IMG/VR virus record: IMGVR_UViG_3300017991_000321
Coordinates: 1-29,223 of that record
Reading direction: 5' to 3' (one strand)
Source: a virus
Length of the DNA stretch: 29,223 nt
Under the pieces are notes generated by a model, which saw only the letters and a program-made list of their open reading frames with translations, was not told where the DNA came from and searched no databases. Positions within the stretch are counted from its first letter, which is position 1, and the number at the start of each line of letters is the position of its first letter. Positions 4,358 through 11,844 of the stretch are shown in pieces. A program made the translations under genes and the position numbers.

Positions 4358-5915
4358 ACTTCAGGCGTCCACCTTTAACTTCAAAGACCACGAATACCAG
4401 ATAGAGCCGATGAGTTCTGGTGCGAGGCGAAGATGTTATATGAAAGCCACGCAGGGCGGCTTTACGGAGATAGAGGTGTTGAAGTCGCTGTGGGCAATGA
4501 TTTACAGGCATCTGCCGCAGGGTGTTCTGTACATGTTTCCCACTACCGACGATGTTAACGAGTTTTCCAAGTCGAGATTCAACCCGCTTATTGTAAGCAA
4601 CAGGACGGCCATAGGCAGGTATGTGAAGTCGGGCGGGCAGGGCACCGATACTGCCTCACTCAAAAAGATACACAATGCTTTTCTTTATCTTCGCGGCGCA
4701 AGGCTGAGCCAGAAAATATCGAACCAGAACGAGTCGAGCAAGATGAGGAGTATTCCCGTTGATTCCGTCAAGTTTGACGAAGTCGACCTGATGGACGAAG
4801 AGGTGATAGCTAAGGCTCGTGGTCGCATGGGTCACAGTAAGGTCAAGGAGGAGGTTTATATATCCAACCCGTTGGTGCCTGGCGAGGGGATAGACAAGAT
4901 TTTTCAATCTTCCGACCAGCGTCACTGGTTCAGGAAATGCCCGTCATGTAACGAATGGACATGTGCTGAGCTTTCGTTTCCAGACTGCGTAAAGATAAGA
5001 CACGACGGAACAGGTTTTATAGGCTGCAGTAAATGCTGCAGGGAAGTTCCGGTATATTCTGGTAAGGGCACCGCTGAATGGGTTCCTGCAAAGCCCGACA
5101 ACTCGGATTATATGCACGGCTACAGGTGGAGCCAGTTAACCTCAGCCTTCAACGACCCTGCCGAGATACTCGATGCGTTTATAAATCCGCCGGAGGGCAA
5201 CCTTGCCGACGTATACAGGCTGAGACTGGGTCTTCCGTACATAGCGGCCGAGGACAGATTGACGGAGGCGCAGGTCTATAACTGCTGTGGTAATTTTCTT
5301 CCCTATGTCAGGCATCGCGGCCCGTGCGCAATGGGTGTCGATGTGGGCAAGATTAAACATGTAATAATCGGCACAAGAACGGGCGATGACCAGTATACGG
5401 TAATCAAGACAGCCAGACTTTCTGCGTGGGAGGACATACACGACCTTGCACACAGGTTCAATGTTAAGAGTGCAGTTATAGATATAAGGCCGTACGAGGA
5501 TTCGGCGAGGCGGTTCCAGCAGGAGGCCAGGTTCCGTACATTTCTCTGTGAATACAAGGAGAACAGCCCGCAGGGCACTATTTATAACCAGAATACTGGT
5601 ATAGTCTCCGTCAACAGGACTGAAATATTCGATGCAACCCACAGGCTTGTTACCACTTCCGGCCAGCTTGTAATTCCAAGATACTGTCCCGATATAAAGG
5701 AGTTTGCAGTCCAGATGTGTGACGCATACAAGGTTCTTGAGACAAACAAGCGTACCGGCCTTTCGGTCTACAGGTATAAAGGAACAAACGACCATTTTCG
5801 TAACGCATTGAATTACTTTCTTTTGGCTGCAAGGGACGGCCACATAGCAAAAATAATTCCCAAAGGGCGGCACCGGCAGGCTGTTGCCATAAATGAAGTA
5901 TCGTTGTTGTTATAG
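4281..5915 (+). CDS. terL: terminase large subunit (GpA-type)
   Basis: 544 aa, the ATP-driven DNA-packaging motor and nuclease. The N-terminal ATPase holds a Walker-A-like segment at 54-63 (MKATQGGFTE), where the usual lysine before T is Phe. This is reminiscent of lambda gpA, whose Walker region is also non-canonical with an upstream lysine (K55 here). Walker B is VKFDEVD (163-169). A zinc-ribbon-like cluster follows (CPSC 220-223, CSKC 249-252), as in GpA-type terminases. The C-terminal nuclease has candidate acidic residues in GVDVG (D354), VIDIRP (D401) and NDHFRNAL (D504/H505). GpA-family terminases typically serve lambda-like phages, so pairing with a T7-type portal is notable. The start follows GAGAG, inside the previous gene. 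Confidence 0.88.
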   Translation: MSTTQLTPQDIASQDVGYWAILNRIKLQASTFNFKDHEYQIEPMSSGARRRCYMKATQGGFTEIEVLKSLWAMIYRHLPQGVLYMFPTTDDVNEFSKSRFNPLIVSNRTAIGRYVKSGGQGTDTASLKKIHNAFLYLRGARLSQKISNQNESSKMRSIPVDSVKFDEVDLMDEEVIAKARGRMGHSKVKEEVYISNPLVPGEGIDKIFQSSDQRHWFRKCPSCNEWTCAELSFPDCVKIRHDGTGFIGCSKCCREVPVYSGKGTAEWVPAKPDNSDYMHGYRWSQLTSAFNDPAEILDAFINPPEGNLADVYRLRLGLPYIAAEDRLTEAQVYNCCGNFLPYVRHRGPCAMGVDVGKIKHVIIGTRTGDDQYTVIKTARLSAWEDIHDLAHRFNVKSAVIDIRPYEDSARRFQQEARFRTFLCEYKENSPQGTIYNQNTGIVSVNRTEIFDATHRLVTTSGQLVIPRYCPDIKEFAVQMCDAYKVLETNKRTGLSVYRYKGTNDHFRNALNYFLLAARDGHIAKIIPKGRHRQAVAINEVSLLL

Positions 5916-5927
5916 GAGAGAATGATT

Positions 5928-6125
5928 ATGGGTGGCATACTTGGCGGCGGCGGCGGCGTTGAGGCACCGGAGTCTAAACCGGTTGCACCACCTCCCACCG
6001 AGGATACAGGTGCCGGTGAATACGAGAAAAAAAGGCTAAGGAAGAGGAAGGGAAGAAAAAGCACATTTCTTACCGGTGACCTTGTTCCGACTGACACTAC
6101 AGAGAAAAAGACATTTTTGGGATAG
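5928..6125 (+). CDS. 65-aa Gly/Pro-rich phage protein next to portal
   Basis: Two ATGs are possible (5922 and 5928). The second has GGAG at the usual 9 nt and gives MGGILGGGGGVEAP, so it is preferred. The product has a Gly-rich start, a Pro-rich stretch (KPVAPPPTEDTG), a basic segment (KKRLRKRKGRKSTFLTG) and ends KKTFLG. This matches a small protein often seen next to terminase and portal genes in short-tailed and other phages (MGG..., R.RGR..T.LTG, ending K.LLG). Its role is unknown; virion assembly is a reasonable guess from position. Confidence 0.7.
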   Translation: MGGILGGGGGVEAPESKPVAPPPTEDTGAGEYEKKRLRKRKGRKSTFLTGDLVPTDTTEKKTFLG

Positions 6126-6137
6126 AAAAGACACAAA

Positions 6138-7754
6138 ATGGATGCCACCGAACTTATAAAACTGTACGAACAGCAGGAGTCCAGCGCCGCCACATTTCGT
6201 ACGCTTTACCAGAATACTGCCGATTTAATGTTTCCTCGTGAGAACAGTATCACGAACACCCAAACTCCAGGCACGGACAAGGGCACGGAGATAATAGACC
6301 CTACGGGCATAATGGCATCACTTGAGATGGCCTCCGGCCTCAGTGTCAATCTTTTTCCGCCAGGCCAGAGATTTTACAACATTTCCATGAGTGACAGGCG
6401 TTTGAACGACGTTGATTCCGTTAAGAGAACTCTTGGTCTGGTAACTGATATATCACACGAAAAAAGAGCAAATTCCAATTTCATGCTTCAGGCGAACGAG
6501 ACATTACGTTCGCTGTGTGTGTTTGGCACGGGCAATCTTTATTCTGAATGGGCACCTGAGCTTGGGCTGAATTATCGTGACTACGATATTGGCCAGTACC
6601 TGGTTTGTGAGGGAAGCAAGCGCAGGGTCGATACCATGATGATAAAGTTTATATATACGGCGCGTCAGGCGATGCAGGAATACGGCGAAAATGCAGGAAA
6701 AGAGATACTCGAATCTGCAAACGATGAAAATAAGGCCGAAAAGAAATATGAGTTCATATTGATTGTAAGGCCGAGAAAGAAAAGAAATCCCCGTTTGCAG
6801 GATTTCCTCAATATGCCTTTTGAGTTTTTTGTAGTCAACAGGAAAGAAAAAATAATCGTAGAGGAAGGCGGCTTCCAGGAATTTCCATTTGCCGTGCCAC
6901 GCTGGACGCAGGCATCAGGTGAGGTGTGGGGCAGGGGACAGGGCACATTTGCGAGGGGTGCGGTTTCAGCCCTTCAGACCATGCGTAAGGATTTTATTGA
7001 ATGTGCCAATAAGCACAATAACCCCCCGCTTGAAGTTGACGAGTCGTTTGAGGGGGAAGTTAAGGTCTCACCTGGTGCCCTTAATTGGGTGCGAAATATT
7101 GGTTCCATAAGGGCTATAGAAAGGGGCGCGCTGGGCAATTTCCCCTATACAAAGGATATGATAGAACGTTCTCAGGACGAAATAAAGAAATTATTTTTCA
7201 ACGATATATTTGTCCAGCTAAGGGATTTGAAGGGTGACAGACGTACAACACTGGAGATTCAGGAGAGGCTTGCCGAGGGTCTCCAGCGTTTAGGCCCGCC
7301 TATAGGAAGACTGCAGGACGAGTGGCTCAGGCCGTTGATTATAAGGGATATTATGCTCCTGCTTCGCAACGGCCAGCTTCCGCCGCTGCCACCGGAGATA
7401 CAGGGTAAGTCTTTCAAGATAGAGTTCCTCGGCAGGCTTGCGATGGAGCTCGAGAGCCAGCAGGCACAGGGATTTGTAAGGTGGGCAGGTTACGGTGCAG
7501 AGCTCGAAGGGGTATTTCCTGGTGTAACCGACAATGTAAACTACGACTCCGGTTACAGGCGGCTCGGCGAATCGCTCGGTGTAAGCGCCGAGGACATGTC
7601 TACGGAGGATGAGATAAAGGCGAGGAGACTTGCAAGGCAGCAGCAGATTCAGCAACAACAGGCTATGGCGGCCGCACAGGTAGCCGGTCAGGCATATCAG
7701 GGTGCAACAAAAGCGCCGGAGCCTGGAAGTGCCGCTGAAAAACTACTGGAGTAG
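6138..7754 (+). CDS. portal (head-tail connector) protein, T7 gp8-like
   Basis: 538 aa. N-terminal features (FRTLYQNTADLMFPRE, EIIDPTGIMASLEMASGL, LFPPGQRFYNI) and central ones (ERSQDEIKKLFFNDIFVQL, TLEIQERLAEGLQRLGPPIG) match the Head-tail_con family of T7-type portals (..D.TG..A...LA.GL...L.P....WF; I...F....F..........T..E...R..E....LGP..GRL). The dodecameric portal forms the DNA channel at one capsid vertex and binds terminase, then the tail. The C-terminus is Gln/Ala-rich and probably disordered. The length is close to T7 gp8 (about 536 aa). It starts 12 nt after the previous gene, in one operon. Confidence 0.92.
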   Translation: MDATELIKLYEQQESSAATFRTLYQNTADLMFPRENSITNTQTPGTDKGTEIIDPTGIMASLEMASGLSVNLFPPGQRFYNISMSDRRLNDVDSVKRTLGLVTDISHEKRANSNFMLQANETLRSLCVFGTGNLYSEWAPELGLNYRDYDIGQYLVCEGSKRRVDTMMIKFIYTARQAMQEYGENAGKEILESANDENKAEKKYEFILIVRPRKKRNPRLQDFLNMPFEFFVVNRKEKIIVEEGGFQEFPFAVPRWTQASGEVWGRGQGTFARGAVSALQTMRKDFIECANKHNNPPLEVDESFEGEVKVSPGALNWVRNIGSIRAIERGALGNFPYTKDMIERSQDEIKKLFFNDIFVQLRDLKGDRRTTLEIQERLAEGLQRLGPPIGRLQDEWLRPLIIRDIMLLLRNGQLPPLPPEIQGKSFKIEFLGRLAMELESQQAQGFVRWAGYGAELEGVFPGVTDNVNYDSGYRRLGESLGVSAEDMSTEDEIKARRLARQQQIQQQQAMAAAQVAGQAYQGATKAPEPGSAAEKLLE

Positions 7755-7760
7755 GAACAC

Positions 7761-7898
7761 ATGCCAAAGGGTACACGAGTTCATTCCTGTTACGTAAAGC
7801 TCAGGCGGAAAGGCAGAAGCAAGGCAAGTGCCGCACGCATCTGCCAGAAATCCACCGGTCAGTCATTGAAGACGGGCAGAAAGCCGAGAAAAAAATAA
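7761..7898 (+). CDS. 45-aa basic phage protein, possible donor of -1 frameshift
   Basis: ATG at 7761-7763, 6 nt after the portal stop, with AGGAAC upstream. The product begins MPKGTRVHSCYVKLRRKGRS and continues KASAARICQKSTGQSLKTGR. It matches a recurrent small phage protein pattern (MPKGT.VH.C...L...G.S...A..ICQKSTGQS..TG). Function is unknown. The last codons are AGA AAA AAA TAA, so the ribosome meets A_AAA_AAA, a classical -1 slippery heptamer (7889-7895), directly before the stop. A -1 shift would continue into the Bbp19-like frame. Too short for ordinary ORF cutoffs. Confidence 0.75.
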   Translation: MPKGTRVHSCYVKLRRKGRSKASAARICQKSTGQSLKTGRKPRKK

Positions 7899-8143
7899 TA
7901 ATAAACAGGGAAGATTTACAGAATCAGTTAATAATAGATTTTAATACATGCTTTTCCACAGATGGCGGCAAAAGGGTGTTGAAGAGATTGTCTGTACTGT
8001 GTAACGAGCATGAGCCCACCTACGTTGACGGAAACTCGATGGGTATGGCTTACAGGGAGGGACAGCGCAGTGTAATATTGCACATAAGAAAAATGCTGGA
8101 GAAATCCCCCCATGACAAAAGACAAAAAGAAGCAAAAGTTTAA
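7895..8143 (+). CDS. Bbp19-like phage protein, probably expressed by -1 frameshift
   Basis: 82 codons after the shift site. The core (DFNTCFSTDGGKRVLKRLSV, then YREGQRSVILHIRKML) matches the Bbp19-type phage protein pattern (F...F.T..G..VL..L, then ...EGRRSV...I...L). This is a small conserved structural-region protein of unknown function. The frame has no ATG, GTG or TTG between the portal stop and the middle of the domain; the first is GTG at 7976, which would delete the N-terminal motif. It is open upstream through the 45-aa gene. Expression therefore needs either a -1 slip at A_AAA_AAA (7889-7895), giving a fusion of about 127 aa, or a rare ATA/ATT start. The exact start is unproven. Confidence 0.65.
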   Translation: MIINREDLQNQLIIDFNTCFSTDGGKRVLKRLSVLCNEHEPTYVDGNSMGMAYREGQRSVILHIRKMLEKSPHDKRQKEAKV

Positions 8144-8378
8144 TATTATTATTATCAAGCTCGACCGGACACAACAGGGACACGATGTGTCTGATACCGC
8201 CACCTGTGAATGCTCTATAGATGGAGACGAATATGTGGCTGAAGTTGAATTTTATGTAGATGGCCAGAAGTATACATGGTCTGACAGATATAGCTGTGAT
8301 GTTTCCATTGAAGATATCAAGAAGGATGTTATTGGTTATATTCCGCACACGATAAAACACTTATTGAAAAGATTATAG
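8112..8378 (+). CDS. 88-aa phage protein of unknown function
   Basis: ATG at 8112 with GGAG upstream in the end of the Bbp19-like gene (32-nt overlap). After a Lys-rich start (MTKDKKKQKF) the protein alternates beta-like segments (NIIIIKLDR; CECSIDGDEYVAEVEFYVDG; KYTWSDRYSC) and ends in a helix (EDIKKDVIGYIPHTIKHLLK). I recognise no family. Its position between portal and scaffold suggests a minor head-assembly or accessory protein. Coupled translation with the neighbour is likely. Confidence 0.6.
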   Translation: MTKDKKKQKFNIIIIKLDRTQQGHDVSDTATCECSIDGDEYVAEVEFYVDGQKYTWSDRYSCDVSIEDIKKDVIGYIPHTIKHLLKRL

Positions 8379-8390
8379 AAGGAGAAAAGT

Positions 8391-9257
8391 ATGCCGTCGT
8401 CAGAAGAAAATGAAGGAAACGTGGAAGTCCCGCAGGAGGAGACACCTTCTACCCCTTTGGTGGATGACAAGGGTAATCTCAGGGATGGATGGACTGGTAT
8501 CCTTGATGAGGAATTAAGGGATAGTCCGTTTTTGAAGGAGTCGAAGACTTTGCAGGGGATTGCGAAGTCTGTAGTGAATGCAAGAAGTATGGTAGGCAGG
8601 GATAAGATTACCAAACCCAATGATGCCTCTACTGAGGATGAGTGGAACGAATGGTATAAGGCCGGTGGAAGGCCGGAGAACTTTTCAGATTACGGTTTCG
8701 AGAAACCCGAAGAGCTACCGGACGAGTATTACGACCAGCAGCGTGCCGAAAAGTACATGAAGCTGTTCCATAAAATCGGCCTTAGTGCCACACAGGCAAA
8801 AACATTGTTTGACGCCCACAACGAAGATGTAATATCTGAGTTAAAACAGGTATTGCAACAGAGGAAATTAAGCGATACGGAGTTAAGAGACGGGCTTCGT
8901 GCTGATTGGGGAAATGCTTACGAGCAGAAGAAGCATTTCGGAAACCTTGCCATAGAAAAAGGTTCGCAGGACGAAGAACACAAACAGCGGATGGTCGAGA
9001 AGTACGGTAATGACCCTGATTTCATAAGGTTTGCCGCAAACATCGGAGGTCTGTTCAATGAATCTTCTGTCCCTAACACACCTGCGGTTCCAACTCCCTC
9101 CGATATTCAGGAACAGATAGACGAGGCACAGGCGCATCCGGCCTATGGCCCCGAATATGCGAAGCACGGATTCACAAAACAGCAGCATCGCGTACAGGTG
9201 AACAAGGTTCAGCAGTTATTCAACCAGAGGATGGTCAGCCAGAGAAAGACAGGCTGA
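8391..9257 (+). CDS. capsid assembly scaffold protein
   Basis: 288 aa, ATG after AAGGAG. It is acidic and Gln-rich at the N-terminus, with the pattern W...L..ELR..P.L.......IAKS.VNA..MVG (about residues 34-70) that recurs in phage scaffold/capsid-assembly proteins. A helical middle follows (KYMKLFHKIGLSATQAKTLF, LRADWGNAYEQKKHFGNLA) and a polar C-terminal helix (KQQHRVQVNKVQQLFNQRMV), as expected for binding the capsid shell. Scaffold proteins guide procapsid formation and leave before DNA packaging. It is encoded between portal and major capsid protein, the usual place. No protease motif was seen. Confidence 0.82.
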   Translation: MPSSEENEGNVEVPQEETPSTPLVDDKGNLRDGWTGILDEELRDSPFLKESKTLQGIAKSVVNARSMVGRDKITKPNDASTEDEWNEWYKAGGRPENFSDYGFEKPEELPDEYYDQQRAEKYMKLFHKIGLSATQAKTLFDAHNEDVISELKQVLQQRKLSDTELRDGLRADWGNAYEQKKHFGNLAIEKGSQDEEHKQRMVEKYGNDPDFIRFAANIGGLFNESSVPNTPAVPTPSDIQEQIDEAQAHPAYGPEYAKHGFTKQQHRVQVNKVQQLFNQRMVSQRKTG

Positions 9258-9475
9258 GATATATATAGAGAGAGAGAAAGAAAAAAGGTTACGTCTCTTA
9301 CAAAGACCCCTTACATACAGAGAAAGAGAGGGGACACCCTCGTTTTGTGCGAGGCCCTAAAAGAAGGCAGTAAACTGCCCGTGAGCAACGAGATGCAGGT
9401 AAAGGCCCAAAAGGACACCCTTTCCGACGGAAGATAAATTTTTATATATTATTTTTCTCAATGAAAGGGATTGTG
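9258..9475 (+). promoter_or_regulatory. 218-nt structured leader of the major capsid gene
   Basis: Non-coding on both strands. It starts with a purine GA tract (9267-9288). It then holds a hairpin GAGGG-GACA-CCCTC (9328-9341) that competes with CCTCG/CGAGG (9338-9342/9350-9354), a stem GGCAG-TAAA-CTGCC (9366-9379) and AAAGG-ACAC-CCTTT (9410-9423). GGACACCCT is directly repeated at 9332 and 9413. The structure could be an mRNA-processing or stability element for the most abundant late message. No ribozyme core was recognised. Confidence 0.45.
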
Positions 9476-10396
9476 ATGTCTGTTCAAATCACGACTGCCT
9501 TCGTTGACCAGTTTAAGTCTAACATTTTATTGCTCAGTCAGCAAAAGGAATCTGTCCTGCGGCGTTGTTGCAGGATGGAAGACGTCACCGGCGATACAAT
9601 GTTTGTCGAGCGCATAGGCGCTACAGAAGCGTCATTGATTGCCGACAGGCACGGTGATACTCCTCAGATAAATACTCCGCACAGCAGACGTAAACTGACA
9701 ATGGAAGATTACAACTGGGCTGACATGATTGACAATGTTGATAAGCTGAAAATGCTTATTGACCCTCAGTCGGTTTATGCTCAGAACGCCGTAATGGCGT
9801 TCAATCGCACGATAGATGACGTGATTATCACGGCTCTCGGCGGCCCTGCTTACGGTGGTCATGCGGGCGGAACTACCATCAACAACTACGATGTCGGCGA
9901 GTGTCGATTGGTAGAGTCCGATGGTACTATCGCTACCGCTGGCAGTGACTGGTCTCTTACTACAGAGACCGGCCTTACTATTGCCAAACTGCTAACATGT
10001 AAGCAATTACTTGACGATGCGGAGGTTGACCCCGCACGTCAAAGGTATTTTGTAACTAATCCGTATAACATCAACCAGTTACTTAATACCACAGAGGTTA
10101 AAAGTTCCGAATATAACACAGTCAAAGCACTTGCACAGGGTGACATTGACACGTTCATGGGCTTCAAGTTCCTTACAAGCACAAGGCTCGAAGCCGATGA
10201 TACCAATACCGGTGCTACTAAGTGTTATGCCTTTGCTCAGGATGCGATTGTCCTCGCCATCTCTGAGGAACCTTCGGTTCGTATATCGGAACGAGACGAC
10301 AAGAACTACTCGACTCAGGTTTATGTTGAGATGAGCATTGGCGCCACCCGTGTCGAAGGCCCTGCAGTTGTCGGCATTACGCTCGATACTGTCTAA
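9476..10396 (+). CDS. major capsid protein
   Basis: 306 aa. The ATG at 9476 has AAGGG about 8 nt upstream; an in-frame ATG at 9461 sits inside that site, so 9476 is chosen. Features such as QQKESVLRRCCRMEDVTGDT, the segment DRHGDTPQINTPHSRRKLTM, YNWADMIDNVDKLKMLIDPQ and the C-terminal CYAFAQDAIVLAISEEPSVR, followed by RDDKNYSTQVYVEMSIGATR, match the Phage_capsid_2 group of HK97-fold capsid proteins found with T7-type portals. It lies after the scaffold gene and a long structured leader, and before the decoration-like gene. Codon use matches the neighbours. Confidence 0.9.
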   Translation: MSVQITTAFVDQFKSNILLLSQQKESVLRRCCRMEDVTGDTMFVERIGATEASLIADRHGDTPQINTPHSRRKLTMEDYNWADMIDNVDKLKMLIDPQSVYAQNAVMAFNRTIDDVIITALGGPAYGGHAGGTTINNYDVGECRLVESDGTIATAGSDWSLTTETGLTIAKLLTCKQLLDDAEVDPARQRYFVTNPYNINQLLNTTEVKSSEYNTVKALAQGDIDTFMGFKFLTSTRLEADDTNTGATKCYAFAQDAIVLAISEEPSVRISERDDKNYSTQVYVEMSIGATRVEGPAVVGITLDTV

Positions 10397-10413
10397 AAGA
10401 AAGGAGACTGAAA

Positions 10414-11175
10414 ATGTCTAAGATATTCCAATATCCACACCGTCCCCTTGATTGGATGGCGACCCCACACGATTTTACTGGTGACAATATACTTAGTGTT
10501 CGGGCAGTTGAAACCACGCAGAGATATATATACGGTACAAGGTACACAACCTGGGACGGCAGGGTTTTCAAATACAGCCATGCCGTAGCTGCCGTTTATT
10601 CGTATCACGGTGCAAGATGTGGCGAAGGCTCTATTGTTAGCTGGACAGCCAACCCTGTTGCCGGATATGCCGGAGACAGGCATGTTACGGTAACTGTTGC
10701 CAGTCGTACGGAAGACGACCTGGCTGGCGGCTATTTCATGATGTACGATGCAAGCGGTACGGATACCACACTTCTGTTTGGTATTACCGGCAATGAAGCA
10801 ACTTCCGGCTCGACCACAAAGATATATCTTGATGGCGCACTTCCGGTAGCTTCAACGACTTCGGATTATCATGAGCTGTTTGAAAATCCTTACCGTGAGC
10901 TTACCGAAGCCACTTCGGGTACTTACGCGTGGATGGGTGTTCCGGCTATGACTGCTGCCGCAACTTATAATTTCTGGTGCCAGACATGGGGGCCGGCTTA
11001 TATTAGTGGCGGCGAAGCATTGGACGAAGCAGCCGACCAAAGAGTTGTTAAGTGGGGTTCGAATGCAGCCCTGTATGACGATTCAACAAAGACAGCAGGC
11101 CAGATTGCGGGTTACCAGCTTCAGGGAAGTAACTCTACGGCTGGGCCGCTTATCTACCTGATGTGTAGTACGTAA
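10414..11175 (+). CDS. putative head decoration / virion structural protein
   Basis: 253 aa, ATG with AAAGGAG 8 nt upstream, 17 nt after the capsid gene. The sequence is beta-rich, Gly/Thr/Ala-rich and low in Lys, like virion surface proteins (RYIYGTRYTTWDGRVFKYSH; VTVASRTEDDLAGGYFMMYD; LFGITGNEATSGSTTKIYLD). The ending (DSTKTAGQIAGYQLQGSNS) is also Gly/Ser-rich. I know similar uncharacterised proteins placed directly after capsid genes, where a capsid-stabilising or decoration role is usually proposed. No enzymatic motif is visible. A strong terminator follows within 30 nt, so this gene closes the head transcript. Function is inferred from position and composition. Confidence 0.65.
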   Translation: MSKIFQYPHRPLDWMATPHDFTGDNILSVRAVETTQRYIYGTRYTTWDGRVFKYSHAVAAVYSYHGARCGEGSIVSWTANPVAGYAGDRHVTVTVASRTEDDLAGGYFMMYDASGTDTTLLFGITGNEATSGSTTKIYLDGALPVASTTSDYHELFENPYRELTEATSGTYAWMGVPAMTAAATYNFWCQTWGPAYISGGEALDEAADQRVVKWGSNAALYDDSTKTAGQIAGYQLQGSNSTAGPLIYLMCST

Positions 11176-11200
11176 TAAGAGAATTGCTTTTTGAGTCGTG

Positions 11201-11241
11201 AGTGGAGGCGCTTTGTATATTTGCGCCTCCGCCCACTTTTT
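11201..11241 (+). terminator. strong intrinsic terminator after the capsid genes
   Basis: Stem GGAGGCGC (11204-11211) / GCGCCTCC (11223-11230) with an 11-nt loop, optionally extended by AGTGG pairing with CCACT across a small bulge, followed by T5 (11237-11241). It is placed like the T7 terminator behind gene 10 and would limit readthrough into the tail genes. Confidence 0.7.
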
Positions 11242-11261
11242 GTGGAAGGATTCTATCTGTT

Positions 11262-11372
11262 ATGGGCAAAAAAGAAACTAAAAAACAACAGGAAACCGAA
11301 CCCGAAGATTACATAAAACCTGCCGTACGTGAGGCGTTGTTAGAGAAGGATAAACAAGATAAACCCTCTTAA
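11262..11372 (+). CDS. 36-aa highly charged small protein
   Basis: ATG at 11262, with AAGGA about 11 nt upstream. The product begins MGKKETKKQQETEPEDYIKP and ends with AVREALLEKDKQDKPS. It is almost entirely charged or polar and probably a single helix. I recognise no family. It lies just after the terminator and before a zinc-ribbon protein. It is supported only by its ribosome binding site and place in the gene array, so it is tentative. Confidence 0.45.
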   Translation: MGKKETKKQQETEPEDYIKPAVREALLEKDKQDKPS

Positions 11373-11406
11373 TAATAATAATAATAACAACCGGATTCCC
11401 AACTCA

Positions 11407-11601
11407 ATGGGTTTGTCGGGCTTTGGCCCTCAATGCCCAAAATGTAAATCTTACCTGTTTATGCCTCGCGAATCAAACGGGGTCTATTACCGTTTATGTA
11501 AAAATTGCGGGTATAAAAAAAATCCGTTTCAGGATGAAAAGAAGATAAACTGGAAAGCAGTTATTAAGTATTATTTACAGAGGTTTATGTTTTGGAAATA
11601 A
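11407..11601 (+). CDS. 64-aa zinc-ribbon protein
   Basis: Two CxxC knuckles, CPKC (residues 10-13) and CKNC (31-34), separated by 17 residues that form a beta-like stretch (SYLFMPRESNGVYYRL), give a compact zinc ribbon. The C-terminus is an amphipathic basic/aromatic helix (INWKAVIKYYLQRFMFWK). Such ribbons bind nucleic acid or act as protein scaffolds; the target is unknown. The ATG (11407) lacks a clear Shine-Dalgarno sequence. The end overlaps the next gene by 10 nt, which supports co-translation. Confidence 0.65.
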   Translation: MGLSGFGPQCPKCKSYLFMPRESNGVYYRLCKNCGYKKNPFQDEKKINWKAVIKYYLQRFMFWK

Positions 11602-11828
11602 TAAAAAGGGCAAAAGGGGATGCGGGCGAAATAATACCCTGGAATGCCGACAAAAAGGCCGTTCAGGAAGAAGTGAATCACCGTACCCATAAGGCGGGTT
11701 ATACGGACCGTGACGGCCAGCCCCCATTAAGGTCGAGATGCAGTGAGGCCGGAAAGGGGGACTGGACGCGTCCCTGTAATACGAGGAAATACAGAGAAAA
11801 TTACGTTAAAATTTTTGGACACGACTAA
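11592..11828 (+). CDS. 78-aa phage protein with GKGD-RP...IFG motif
   Basis: The TTG start at 11592 has AGAGG 8 nt upstream, inside the zinc-ribbon gene. The C-terminus (AGKGDWTRPCNTRKYRENYV, then KIFGHD) matches a motif I recall from many tiny phage proteins (GKGD..RP.....F..N...IFG), most often whole proteins of 30-50 aa. Here it follows about 50 extra residues (GEIIPWNADKKAVQEEVNHR...). The function of that group is unknown. Neighbouring genes are virion accessory genes. The TTG start is well supported by spacing, and no ATG is available upstream in frame. Confidence 0.6.
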   Translation: MEIIKRAKGDAGEIIPWNADKKAVQEEVNHRTHKAGYTDRDGQPPLRSRCSEAGKGDWTRPCNTRKYRENYVKIFGHD

Positions 11829-11844
11829 AGGAGTAAAATATATC

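Noticed and set aside
5142-5873. Leftward 243-aa open frame inside the large terminase gene
   Set aside because: It lies entirely antisense to conserved terminase nuclease motifs, with no ribosome binding site and no family resemblance.
9258-9475. Self-cleaving ribozyme (hammerhead, pistol or HDV-like) in the capsid leader
   Set aside because: No CUGAUGA/GAAA core or other consensus could be matched; only generic hairpins are supported.
10330-10420. T7 gene 10A/10B-like -1 frameshift from the capsid gene into the next gene
   Set aside because: The -1 frame is open near the capsid stop, but no slippery heptamer is present and the next gene has its own AAAGGAG and ATG.
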